A stretch of 64,000 bases of DNA. Origin: Prosthecochloris ethylica. Lineage in GTDB: Bacteria > Bacteroidota > Chlorobiia > Chlorobiales > Chlorobiaceae. The stretch lies in assembly GCF_015234275.1 (NCBI RefSeq), contig NZ_JADGII010000011.1; one strand, given 5' to 3'. Under the pieces are notes generated by a model that saw only the letters and a list, made by a program, of their open reading frames with translations, had not been told where the DNA came from and searched no databases. Below, in pieces: positions 44,269 through 52,748 of the stretch (position 1 is the stretch's first letter; every line of letters starts with the position of its first letter). The translations under genes were made by a program, and so were the position numbers.

Positions 44269-44366
44269 AATCCTGTAATCCTTTCTGGCTTGGTGAACGG
44301 GTGTTTCGAGTTTCGGTGGTGTAATATAGAGAACTTGTCTGCGGCGTAAAAATCCTGTGCGGAAGG

Positions 44367-45575
44367 TCAGCCGGAAGGGGGAGCGGACTCCTCTTTTTTC
44401 CTGAAGGTGATTTCCAGCCATTTCTCCCGGTACTCCGCATTTCTCACTCGCAGGCCCGCGAGAAACGCGGGGAGGATCACGCCTTTCTGGTAGTTGCCGA
44501 TGCGGATGGTCATCAGTTCTCCGACCTGGGTGACATTGGTTTCCATCCTGTTATCGCCGGCAAAGGGCAGTCGCAGCTTCATGATGTAGTGCCCGTCATC
44601 CTGTTTGCTGATATCGACATGTTCCTCGTGGTAGAGAATCTCCATCGGGTCATTGTCCCGGTAGATGAGTTTCCCGACGTTGTGCAGCATTTCCAGGCCG
44701 TAGACTTCCCGCCGGAACAGGGGGACCTGCGTGATCGGAATAGGGGCGAACGAGGTGGTGATCTGGTCGATATAGCCTTTCTGGATCTCTTTCCATTCAC
44801 TGAGGTAGTTGCTGTCGACATCATCTCCCATGACGCGGTTGATGACGATCTGGTCTACCGTGATGCCGTAGAGATTGAGGTAGGTCAGGGCACGCATGGA
44901 TTCCTTGATGACCATCTTTTCCGGGTTCATGACCAGCCTGACCGTGGTTCTGGATGCATCTGCCAGCAGGTCGATGATGCCGTCAATCGAGGAAAAAAGG
45001 TGGTCTACCTGGTCATAGACCTCTTCTTCAGGCACAAGCTCTTTGAGTTTTCCTACCCGTTTCGAGATCGGACGGATAACCGGCTTGACCACATACTTCT
45101 CCATGTTGCGCATCAGCTTGAGCATCCAGCCGAAGGTTTCTGGAATGGAGAGCAGGCGGAGGGTTTCTCCTGTCGGGGCGCAGTCCACGACCAGCAGGTC
45201 GTAATCGCCCGATTCGTTGTACTTCTTGATGTAGGAAAGTGAAAACAGCTCTTCCATCCCCGGCAGGACGCCCATCTCCTCGACATAGATGCCCTTGATG
45301 CCCTGTACCTCCATCAGGTGTGCGAAGTGCTGACGTACGACTTCCCAGTTGAGGTTCAGGTCGCCGTAGACGCTGACCTCCTGACCGTAGAGGTTTTCTG
45401 CTATGCGGACAGGCTCTGAACCGAGCTCGACGTCGAACGAGTCCCCCAGGCTGTGGGCGGGATCGGTGGAAATGACCAGAGTCCTGTAACCCATTTCAGA
45501 GGCTTTCAGGGCGGTTGCCGCCGCTATCGTGGTTTTTCCCACCCCGCCTTTGCCTGTGAAGACAATGTTTCTCAT
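44367..45575 (-). CDS. ArsA-like (GET3/ArsA family) ATPase
   Basis: A 402-residue P-loop ATPase, with FTGKGGVGKTTIAAATAL at the start and the switch motif STDPAHSLGDSFD near residue 40. The signature VVDCAPTGETLRLL follows near 150, and an Hsp20-like C-terminal domain (about 320-390) completes the layout. Green sulfur bacteria keep several such proteins; arsenite transport, tail-anchored protein targeting and chlorosome-associated roles have all been suggested. It is not in the arsenic operon. A coiled-coil protein gene lies 22 bases upstream in the same direction. The function here is unknown. Confidence 0.88.
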   Translation of the reverse strand: MRNIVFTGKGGVGKTTIAAATALKASEMGYRTLVISTDPAHSLGDSFDVELGSEPVRIAENLYGQEVSVYGDLNLNWEVVRQHFAHLMEVQGIKGIYVEEMGVLPGMEELFSLSYIKKYNESGDYDLLVVDCAPTGETLRLLSIPETFGWMLKLMRNMEKYVVKPVIRPISKRVGKLKELVPEEEVYDQVDHLFSSIDGIIDLLADASRTTVRLVMNPEKMVIKESMRALTYLNLYGITVDQIVINRVMGDDVDSNYLSEWKEIQKGYIDQITTSFAPIPITQVPLFRREVYGLEMLHNVGKLIYRDNDPMEILYHEEHVDISKQDDGHYIMKLRLPFAGDNRMETNVTQVGELMTIRIGNYQKGVILPAFLAGLRVRNAEYREKWLEITFRKKEESAPPSG

Positions 45576-45597
45576 GGTGGCCCGTCGCAGGGAACGG

Positions 45598-45888
45598 TTA
45601 CTGTTTCAGCCTGTTGATAAAGCTGTCGAAGGACGCTTTGAGGTCATCTGTGTTCTTTTCGACCTTGTTCTTCAGGTTTTCCCAGCTGCTTTCACCGGAG
45701 TGGCGAACCTCTTCAAACTGTTTTTTCACCTCTTCGCGGCGTTCTTTCAGCTCATCGAGTTTTTTGTAGTACTCGGCTTTCATGTCGGCAGACGCTTCGT
45801 CTATCTGGGCTTTGAGCTTGTCGATCTGCGCTTCCCAGACATTGAGCTGGTTGGAAATCCTGTCCATAAAATCCTGTTTGTCGCTCAT
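45598..45888 (-). CDS. Small coiled-coil protein co-transcribed with the ArsA-like ATPase
   Basis: A 96-residue, highly charged, almost fully helical protein; heptads run through QLNVWEAQIDKLKAQIDEA and LDELKERREEVKKQFEEV. There is no signal peptide or membrane span. It precedes the ATPase gene by 22 bases, so the products may interact. No enzymatic motif is seen. Similar small coiled-coil proteins are common and unassigned. I could not place it in a named family. Confidence 0.75.
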   Translation of the reverse strand: MSDKQDFMDRISNQLNVWEAQIDKLKAQIDEASADMKAEYYKKLDELKERREEVKKQFEEVRHSGESSWENLKNKVEKNTDDLKASFDSFINRLKQ

Positions 45889-46004
45889 ACATCCATCCTC
45901 TTGTTTTCATGGTTTGAAGAAACGGTAATTCATGACAGCGGCAGCGAAAAATAGCTGTAACAGAATCAATGAATCGGACGGCAAAATAGTTTCCGGGCGG
46001 CCGG

Positions 46005-46520
46005 TTACAGAAACTCGACGATCTCGTCAAGTTTTTTGCGGCTCTTCGGGCGCGGTTTTGCATCCGGAGCCGGGTACCCGAGCGGCGTGAACGCGAACAG
46101 TGCCTCGTTGTCATCGAGGCCGAGGGCCGGTCGGAGTATGGCCGGGTTGAAAGCCTCGATCCAGCAGGTGGCGAGGCCTTCCCACGTTGCTGCGAGAATG
46201 ATGTGGTCCAGGGCAATGGTCAGGTCGGTCTCGATGGAGTTGTAGCCGTCGTATTTCCGCTGCCACGCTTCATCTTTCCGGCCGGTGACGAACAGCAGAT
46301 GCGGGGCGCTTCTGATCCAGTCAGCCGGATAGGAGGGGTAAATCTGCTCGAGTTTTTCCGGTGAGCTGACCACTTTGAATGTCCAGGGCTGAAGGTTCTT
46401 TGCCGATGGGGCCATACGGCCGGCCTCGAGGATCCTCCTGAGGACCTCCTGGTCGACAGGCTGCTCTTTGATGAAGCTTCTGAGGCTGCAGCGTTGCGTG
46501 ACAAGGTCGTAAAAGTCCAT
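46005..46520 (-). CDS. Nitroreductase-family FMN protein
   Basis: A single-domain flavoprotein of 171 residues. The N-terminal RCSLRSFIKEQPVDQEVLRR and the APSAKNLQPWTFKVV stretch are the family FMN-binding marks; a GLATCWIEAFNP segment near residue 117 is also typical. It probably reduces quinone, nitro or flavin-type substrates with NAD(P)H. It is the last gene of a run that includes the potassium channel 36 bases upstream. Substrate unknown. Confidence 0.88.
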   Translation of the reverse strand: MDFYDLVTQRCSLRSFIKEQPVDQEVLRRILEAGRMAPSAKNLQPWTFKVVSSPEKLEQIYPSYPADWIRSAPHLLFVTGRKDEAWQRKYDGYNSIETDLTIALDHIILAATWEGLATCWIEAFNPAILRPALGLDDNEALFAFTPLGYPAPDAKPRPKSRKKLDEIVEFL

Positions 46521-46556
46521 GGTGCGGGTCTGGTTTTATGGTGGACGAACTCCGGT

Positions 46557-47603
46557 TCAGTTGCTTGCTGCCGGCAGTGGATGGCTGCCGGTTGCAAGTT
46601 TTTGCATGGTGTCGATATCTGCAGGAGTCCCGATGACGATCAGCGTGCCGCCGGCCTGGATGACTTCCGATGGACGGGGGCTGGTATGCACTTCACCCCC
46701 GGGGAGCTTGTAGCCGATCACGCTGACGCGCAGGCGGTTGGAAAGATCCGCCTGCCGGAACGAGAGTCCTTCGAGCGAGGAGTCGCTGTTGATGGAAAGC
46801 TGCACCATCGTGAGGTCGAGGTTTTTTGCGTCCCCCAGTTCGTCGAGGTACTCTTCCACTCCCGGTTCGATGAGCAGATTGGCCATTTTTCTGCCGGCGG
46901 ACTTGTAGAGCAGCACGACCCGCTCGGCACCTGCCCTGAGCAGCTTGTTCTCGGATTCCTCGCAGTCGGCCCGTGCAACGATATGCAGGCCCGGTTTGAG
47001 GTTCCTGGCGGTCAGGACGATAAAGACGTTTTCCGCATCGGTGTTTGCCGCGGCGATAAGGCCCCTCGCCCGCTCGATGCCGGCTTCCCTGAGAATCTGT
47101 TCGTCAGCGGCATTTCCCTTGAGCGCAATGTAGCCCAGATCCCTGGCGGCCCCCACTTTGTCGATGTCTGTGTCGATAACCGCAAAGGGGGTCGCCTTGT
47201 CCGAGAGTTCACGGGCGACATTACTGCCAAGGCGGCCGTAGCCGCAGATGATGAAGTGGTTGTCGAGCTGGCGCAGCATCCGGCGATTGCGTTGACGTTC
47301 CCATTGGTTTTTCCACTCTCCCGACAGGAAGAAGGTGGCGACATTGCTGAGTGTAAAGAAAAATAAGCTGGTGCCTCCGATAATCAAAGCCAGGGTGAAA
47401 ATGCGTCCTGTTTCCGAGAGGGTGTGGACTTCACTGAATCCGACGGTGCTGAGCGTGATGACGGTCATGTACAGCGCTTCGACAGGAGTCATTCCTTCGA
47501 TCGCCATATATCCGGCCGTTCCGATCCATATCAGCAGGATGACGCTGATGATGGATGCCGAGAAGCGTCTGAGTGTCGAGAATTGCTGTCCGTCTCTGCT
47601 CAA
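46557..47603 (-). CDS. Potassium channel with RCK regulator domains
   Basis: A two-span potassium channel of 348 residues. The P-loop selectivity filter is TVGFSE (residues 53-58) between helices at about 15-35 and 70-92. A cytoplasmic RCK domain follows (FIICGYGRLGSNVARELSD near 116), then a TrkA-C domain (about 255-335). It would let potassium cross the inner membrane, controlled by a nucleotide or ion ligand. It is near prfA and the SRPBCC-like gene, 23 bases after the latter. No oddities are seen. Confidence 0.9.
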   Translation of the reverse strand: MSRDGQQFSTLRRFSASIISVILLIWIGTAGYMAIEGMTPVEALYMTVITLSTVGFSEVHTLSETGRIFTLALIIGGTSLFFFTLSNVATFFLSGEWKNQWERQRNRRMLRQLDNHFIICGYGRLGSNVARELSDKATPFAVIDTDIDKVGAARDLGYIALKGNAADEQILREAGIERARGLIAAANTDAENVFIVLTARNLKPGLHIVARADCEESENKLLRAGAERVVLLYKSAGRKMANLLIEPGVEEYLDELGDAKNLDLTMVQLSINSDSSLEGLSFRQADLSNRLRVSVIGYKLPGGEVHTSPRPSEVIQAGGTLIVIGTPADIDTMQKLATGSHPLPAASN

Positions 47604-47626
47604 GGTGCGTGTGACATAGTGGGGGG

Positions 47627-48238
47627 TCAGGCCTGCTGTACCGGGCCGAAGTCCCTGGAGATACTTTTGAACATTTTATCGGTCGCGCTCTGCATGATAA
47701 ACGACATGCCCGCATTGGTCATGCTTCTGATAATGTGTTCCGGGATGATGCGGAATGCCGGGTAGAGCCTGAAGCTGACATCGATCTTGAGGTCGAAATC
47801 CACCAGTGTCTGCGATGGTTTGTGCGGCGTGACGATCATCTCGGCAAACGCCTTGCCCTCGAAGATGTAGTTTTTCGGGTCATCGACGTCTTTTTCCCAC
47901 GGGTAGTGTGACCAGGTGATCTTGCGCCCGATGGTGTGGCGGTTGATGATATCGTCGGGAAGTGTCTCGGGGTCGGTGCCGTGATACTCTTCGGGCAGGG
48001 TGACCAGCAGTTCCTGTGTCTCTTCGATGTAGAACAGGACATCGAAAGGATTGTTCTGCGGGTCGGTGACCCTGAAGTGCCACTTGTAAATATTATCCCT
48101 GTCTGTTTTTTCGACCTTGTGGCAGAATGGATTGAACCCAAGCAGTCTGACATGGTCGGACAGGTAATCGATCGTTTCGTGAAATTCTCCGTGAAAGATC
48201 CATTCACCCTTGCTTTTACCGGTCGCTTGCATTTCCAT
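47627..48238 (-). CDS. SRPBCC-like protein of unknown role (DUF1997-like)
   Basis: A 203-residue soluble protein, probably an SRPBCC-type fold with alternating strands (GEWIFHGEFHETIDYLSDH; DPQNNPFDVLFYIEE) and a C-terminal helix (IIRSMTNAGMSFIMQSATDKMFK). A PFAM DUF1997-like resemblance is tentative. Such proteins in phototrophs often bind lipids or pigments, but nothing here shows this. It sits between prfA (153-base gap) and the potassium channel gene. Assignment rests on fold-like patterns only. Confidence 0.65.
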   Translation of the reverse strand: MEMQATGKSKGEWIFHGEFHETIDYLSDHVRLLGFNPFCHKVEKTDRDNIYKWHFRVTDPQNNPFDVLFYIEETQELLVTLPEEYHGTDPETLPDDIINRHTIGRKITWSHYPWEKDVDDPKNYIFEGKAFAEMIVTPHKPSQTLVDFDLKIDVSFRLYPAFRIIPEHIIRSMTNAGMSFIMQSATDKMFKSISRDFGPVQQA

Positions 48239-48391
48239 AGTTATCTCCAGAGTCTCGTGTTGCTGTCGGCAGCTGCTTCTGACGTAGAGGGGGTTCCGGG
48301 CAGAGCATCATGAATGGTAAAAATACCGGATTTTTCAGAGACAGGCAATTTTTGATCCATCGCGCCGTTTCGCCACGGCCATGTCGTACGA

Positions 48392-49474
48392 TTATCGCTC
48401 CTGCTCTTCCGCCTGCAGGCGTGCGGCCTGTTCGTGCAGTCTGAGGGCTTCGGCCAGTTCGTCGAGCGCTCCGTCGAGAATCTGTGGCAACGCATGACTG
48501 GTAAAGCCTATACGGTGGTCTGTGACGCGTGATTGCGGGAAGTTGTAGGTACGTATCTTCGCGCTGCGGTCGCCGGTGGCGACCATCGATTTTCTCAGGT
48601 CGGCACGGGCCTTGTTCTTCTCGGCCAGCTGCATGTCGTAGAGGCGCGCACGGAGCATTTTCATCGCCCGTTCCCGGTTCTGAAGCTGGGAGCGCTCTTC
48701 CTGGCAGGCGACAACGATTCCGCTGGGGACGTGGGTGATCCGGACCGCGGTTTCGACCTTGTTGACGTTCTGGCCGCCTTTGCCGCCGCTGCGGAACGTG
48801 TCCATCTGCAGGTCGTCTTTGCGGATATCGATATCCACCTCTTCTGCTTCAGGAAGTACCGCGACACTCGCTGCGGAGGTATGGATGCGCCCCTGGGTCT
48901 CCGTTTCAGGAACCCGCTGGACCCGGTGGACCCCGCTCTCGAACTTCATGGTTCCGTACACGTCATGGCCGCTGATGGAGAGTACCGCTTCCTTGCAGGC
49001 GCCGGGAATCGATGCTTCGTTGAATTCCAGCAGTTCGCATGTCCATCCCTTGTGTTCGGCAAACCGCTGATACATGCGCAGCAGGTCGGTTGCGAACAGC
49101 GCGGCTTCGTCGCCGCCGGTACCGGCACGGATCTCGATGATGACGTTGCGCGAGTCTGCTTCGTCTTTCGGCAGGAGCAGGAGCTTGAGCTTTTCCTCGA
49201 GGCCGGGCAGGGAGGATTCAAGTCCGGAAACTTCTTCCCGCGCCAGTGCTTTCATGTCGGGGTCCTGCTCCTGTTCGAGCAGCTCGCGAGCCTCCCCGAG
49301 CTGCTGACGAGCCGTGCGATAGCGGTCATAGGCCGCGACGATTTCCCTGAGGTCGCTGTACTCCTTGTTGAGCTTTCTGAACCGCTGCTGGTCAGCGATG
49401 ACATCAGGATCGGCGAGCTGCTCTTCGAGCTGCAGGAAGCGGTTCTTTGCGGATTCGAGTTTGTCCAGCATCAT
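48392..49474 (-). CDS. prfA: Peptide chain release factor 1
   Basis: Release factor that recognises UAA and UAG and frees the finished chain, 360 residues. The catalytic GGQ lies in SGGKGGQNVNKVETAVRITH near residue 230, and the codon-recognition PxT-type segment is RVPETETQGRIHTSAASVAV. Of two consecutive ATGs, the first is used because of spacing to an AGGAG site. It is downstream of rseP and dxr on one strand. Because RF1 reads UAG, its presence shows amber is an active stop here, which bears on the broken phytase. Confidence 0.96.
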   Translation of the reverse strand: MMLDKLESAKNRFLQLEEQLADPDVIADQQRFRKLNKEYSDLREIVAAYDRYRTARQQLGEARELLEQEQDPDMKALAREEVSGLESSLPGLEEKLKLLLLPKDEADSRNVIIEIRAGTGGDEAALFATDLLRMYQRFAEHKGWTCELLEFNEASIPGACKEAVLSISGHDVYGTMKFESGVHRVQRVPETETQGRIHTSAASVAVLPEAEEVDIDIRKDDLQMDTFRSGGKGGQNVNKVETAVRITHVPSGIVVACQEERSQLQNRERAMKMLRARLYDMQLAEKNKARADLRKSMVATGDRSAKIRTYNFPQSRVTDHRIGFTSHALPQILDGALDELAEALRLHEQAARLQAEEQER

Positions 49475-49497
49475 GGTCGGGTGCTCCTGTGGGCGTC

Positions 49498-50865
49498 TTA
49501 CGGGTGAAGAATGTCGTTAATGATAAAGAACAGGAAGAGTGTCAGGAGCAGGGCCATGCCGACCTGCTGGATTCTCATCTTGATCTCGAACGGGATTTCA
49601 CGCCCCATGATCCCTTCGACCGCGTTCATGACAAACTGGCCTCCGTCAAGTGCCGGAATCGGCAGGATATTGATAAATGCCAGTGAAATGGAGAGCAGCG
49701 CGAGGAAATACAGGAAGCTGCTGAGCCCCTGTTCCGCGCTCTGGTTGGCGATCCTGGCGATTTTGATGGGGCCGCCCATGGATTTGCGGAAATCCTCCTG
49801 CCCGGAAAGGATTTTGCCGAATCCCATGACGGTGGTCGCGGTCATGTTCCAGGTCTGTTCCAGCCCGTGAGTGACTGCTTCCGCCGGATTGAGCTTGCGG
49901 TGGTCGATGACGAGTGTCTGCTTGAGCGCAATGCCGATGCGCCCCATCTCGGACGGGGTGATCTCCGCACGGAATTCCTCTCCGAACTCCCTGATCCGGT
50001 CGACGTTCACCGGGGCCTGGCCCTCCGGCAGGGGGCCGAGGTAGTTCCAGCTGACGGTGACCGGTGTGCCGGGGTTGGCCGATATCAGCTCGACCACGTC
50101 CGACCAGTCCTCGACAGCGGTCTGGTTGATCGATGTGATCAGCGCCCCCTGCCGGATGCCGGCTTCATCGGCGGGCAGCCCTTCGAGCACCTGGCCGATC
50201 ACCGGCGGCATCAGCGGCCGGATTCCCAGGGCCTTGCTTTCGTTGATACGGGTGAGAATATCTTCCGGGGCACTGATCGTCAGCCTCTCTCCGTCACGCT
50301 GAACGCTATAGGCCAGCTTTGACGAGGCGAATGTTTCGGGTGAGAGTACCTCTTCCCACCAGCTGACCGGCTGGCCGTTCACCGCAACGAAGCGGTCACC
50401 GGTCTGCATGCCCATGGCATCGTACACCGATCCTTCCTCGACATAGGCGGGGTTCATGGTGGAGGTTCGGCTTTCCCCGAGTACGCCGGCCATGCCGATA
50501 AAGATGAGTGCGGCAAGCACCATGTTCATGAAGACGCCTCCGGCAAGCACGATAAGCCGCTGCCAGACCGGTTTCGCGCGGAATTCCCACGGTTCCGCGG
50601 GCTTGCCTTTGAAGTCGGTATCGAGGCTTTCGTCCACCATGCCGGCTATTTTGACGTAGCCTCCGAGCGGGAACACGCCGATGCCGTATTCGGTTTCCCC
50701 GATCTGCTTTTTCCAGAGCCGGAGATTGTAGAAATCAAAGCCGATATAGAACTTGTCGACCCGCATGCCGAAGAGCTTGGCAAACATAAAGTGTCCGAAC
50801 TCGTGGACGGTGACAAGAATGAAAATGGCGATGATGAAGTAAAACGTCGTGCTGAGAAAATCCAT
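49498..50865 (-). CDS. rseP: RseP-like intramembrane zinc protease (site-2 protease)
   Basis: A membrane metalloprotease of 455 residues that cuts regulator anchors in the membrane. The zinc motif HEFGH is in VTVHEFGHFMFAKLFG near residue 20, and the third ligand region is LPIPALDGG near 405. One or two PDZ domains lie between (about 110-310, with GSVYDAMGMQTGDRFVAVNG). ATG 50865 is preferred over an upstream in-frame ATG at 50889 since the first helix then starts normally. It lies between dxr and prfA in a usual order. Confidence 0.93.
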   Translation of the reverse strand: MDFLSTTFYFIIAIFILVTVHEFGHFMFAKLFGMRVDKFYIGFDFYNLRLWKKQIGETEYGIGVFPLGGYVKIAGMVDESLDTDFKGKPAEPWEFRAKPVWQRLIVLAGGVFMNMVLAALIFIGMAGVLGESRTSTMNPAYVEEGSVYDAMGMQTGDRFVAVNGQPVSWWEEVLSPETFASSKLAYSVQRDGERLTISAPEDILTRINESKALGIRPLMPPVIGQVLEGLPADEAGIRQGALITSINQTAVEDWSDVVELISANPGTPVTVSWNYLGPLPEGQAPVNVDRIREFGEEFRAEITPSEMGRIGIALKQTLVIDHRKLNPAEAVTHGLEQTWNMTATTVMGFGKILSGQEDFRKSMGGPIKIARIANQSAEQGLSSFLYFLALLSISLAFINILPIPALDGGQFVMNAVEGIMGREIPFEIKMRIQQVGMALLLTLFLFFIINDILHP

Positions 50866-50989
50866 GGTCTGTTCTTTTGGGCTTAACATAAGCTATCCCG
50901 GATGCGGCGGTCGTGCTGCATCCGGGATGCCGTGATCGTCATATCGTTTATGCAGGTCGTATTACGGGTACGCCTGCCTGTTCAGTGTT

Positions 50990-52141
50990 TCAGAGCGTCA
51001 TCGCTGCAGCAGTTTCACGGGCCCAGCGGTCGACGGCAAGGTAGTGGTCGAGGTCCACGGTGTTTTCCGGTTTATGGGCGTCCATGGTTTTTTCGACAAT
51101 AGCAGGAATGTCGGTAAATCCGATCTGCCTGTCGAGGAACGAGGCTACCGCGATTTCGTTGGCCGCATTGAGTACGGCCGGGTAGGTACCGCCTGCCCTG
51201 AGTGCATCGAAGGCAAGGCGCAGAGACGGGAATCGTTCGGTGTCGGGTTCCTCGAATGTCAATGTCGCGACTTTGGTGAGGTCGAGTTTCTGAATACCGC
51301 TTTCGCATCGTTCAGGGAACGAAAGCGCATACGCTATCGGTGCTCTCATGTCCGGTGCGCCAAGCTGGGCCATCACGCAGCCATCGATGTATTCCACCAT
51401 GGAGTGAATGATGCTCTGCGGGTGGACGACCACGCCGATCCTGTCTGCCGGCATGCCGAACAGCCAGTGGGCCTCGATGACCTCGAGCCCCTTGTTCATC
51501 AGGGTTGCCGAGTCGATGGTGATTTTTGCACCCATATCCCACTGCGGATGCTTCAGTGCCTGTTCCGGACCGACCCTGAGCAGCTCTTCCGCCGGTGTGG
51601 TCCGGAACGGCCCGCCGGATGCGGTCAGGATAATGCGTTCGATGTCCTCCGTGCGATGTCCTTCGAGGGACTGGAAAATTGCGGAGTGTTCGCTGTCGAC
51701 GGGCAGCAGTCGCACATTGTGCTTGCGTACCAGGTCCGAGACCAGCTGTCCGGCAACCACCAGGGTCTCCTTGTTGGCAAGAGCGATGTCCTTTCCGGCT
51801 TTGATTGCTCGGACGGTCGGCACAAGGCCTGCGGCACCGACAATGGCTGAGACGACCATGTCGGCTTCTTCCGCTTCTCCCACCCGGGCCGCACCGTCGA
51901 TGCCCCAGCAGATTTCCGGCAGGTTTCCGTCGAGCATGTCGCGCAGTTGTGCGGCGGAGGCTTCATCTCTGACGGAGACGATCGAGGGGTTGAATTCCCT
52001 GATCTGTCGGGAAAGAGCCTCTACGTCGTGGCCCTCAGCCAGGCCTGCGACGCTGAAACGGTCGGGATGCCGCCGAACGACATCGAGTGTGCTTAATCCG
52101 ATGGAGCCGGTGCTCCCGAGGATAGAGAGTGATTTCATCAT
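50990..52141 (-). CDS. dxr: 1-deoxy-D-xylulose 5-phosphate reductoisomerase
   Basis: Second step of the non-mevalonate isoprenoid pathway, turning DXP into MEP with NADPH, in the cytoplasm; its products feed carotenoid and bacteriochlorophyll tails. The 383-residue protein opens with ILGSTGSIGLSTLDV (NADPH loop). The metal-binding residues lie in LLPVDSEHSAIFQ near 150 and NKGLEVIEAHWLFG near 220. Two consecutive ATGs (52141, 52138) leave the exact start open by one residue. rseP follows after 124 bases. Confidence 0.96.
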   Translation of the reverse strand: MMKSLSILGSTGSIGLSTLDVVRRHPDRFSVAGLAEGHDVEALSRQIREFNPSIVSVRDEASAAQLRDMLDGNLPEICWGIDGAARVGEAEEADMVVSAIVGAAGLVPTVRAIKAGKDIALANKETLVVAGQLVSDLVRKHNVRLLPVDSEHSAIFQSLEGHRTEDIERIILTASGGPFRTTPAEELLRVGPEQALKHPQWDMGAKITIDSATLMNKGLEVIEAHWLFGMPADRIGVVVHPQSIIHSMVEYIDGCVMAQLGAPDMRAPIAYALSFPERCESGIQKLDLTKVATLTFEEPDTERFPSLRLAFDALRAGGTYPAVLNAANEIAVASFLDRQIGFTDIPAIVEKTMDAHKPENTVDLDHYLAVDRWARETAAAMTL

Positions 52142-52307
52142 GGTATTCCAGAAAAGGACTATGGTACGTTGCGGTGAATGTGGTGGTATATCGGCCTGAA
52201 TTTAGGTTTTTTCGCCAATGCTTACAAATACGGCCGGAATCTGCAGCTGAACTGAAAAAAGTTTTGTTTTTTCGTTCTGCTCGTTGTATAATGAGCACCT
52301 CGTCAGC

Positions 52308-52384
52308 GGGTCTCTAGCTCAGTTGGTTAGAGCGACTGGTTTACACCCAGTAGGTCGGGGGTTCGACTCCCTCGGGACCCACCA
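52308..52384 (+). tRNA. tRNA-Val (anticodon TAC)
   Basis: A complete cloverleaf of 77 bases including an encoded CCA. The acceptor arms GGGTCTC and GGGACCC pair in full, allowing one G-T pair. The anticodon stem ACTGG/CCAGT encloses loop TTTACAC, so the anticodon is TAC for valine. The T arm is GGGGG-TTCGACT-CCCTC. It is followed by a good terminator. Confidence 0.96.
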
Positions 52385-52414
52385 TAGTGATTCCAGGAAA
52401 ACTCCTGTTGTGCA

Positions 52415-52439
52415 AACCGGCTGCCTCAGCCGGTTTTTT
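52415..52439 (+). terminator. Terminator after tRNA-Val
   Basis: AACCGGCTG and CAGCCGGTT form a nine-base stem with a three-base loop, and a six-T run follows (T tract 52434-52439). It is 31 bases after the tRNA. Confidence 0.92.
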
Positions 52440-52455
52440 CGTTTCCGTCTCCGGG

Positions 52456-52731
52456 TCAGTCTGTCACGCGAAATCCGCTCATCGAGAAGTCGAGCGGTCG
52501 TTCGTTCGTGTCGATGCCGCTCACCGATGATGCCGGAGGGCCTGTCCGTGCCGCCGAGATCAGTTCCTCTACCAGGCCGGCCGCTCCCTGCACGTCAATG
52601 GACACCGTTCCGTGTCCGGTATTGCGTACCCGCCCGCAGAGCCCCAGCTCGAGGGCTCTGTGGCAGATGAACATTCTGAAGCCGACTCCCTGTACACGGC
52701 CCCTGACCTCGATATGCACTCTTCTGTCCAT
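52456..52731 (-). CDS. acyP: Acylphosphatase
   Basis: A small enzyme of 91 residues that hydrolyses acyl phosphates. The substrate loop is VRGRVQGVGFRMFI near residue 9, with the catalytic arginine; the second signature GLCGRVRNTGHGTVSIDVQG follows, with the catalytic asparagine. It lies 17 bases after ftsH on the same strand and may be co-transcribed. Length is normal for the family. Confidence 0.94.
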   Translation of the reverse strand: MDRRVHIEVRGRVQGVGFRMFICHRALELGLCGRVRNTGHGTVSIDVQGAAGLVEELISAARTGPPASSVSGIDTNERPLDFSMSGFRVTD

Positions 52732-52748
52732 ATGGCCGTCCGCCGTTT

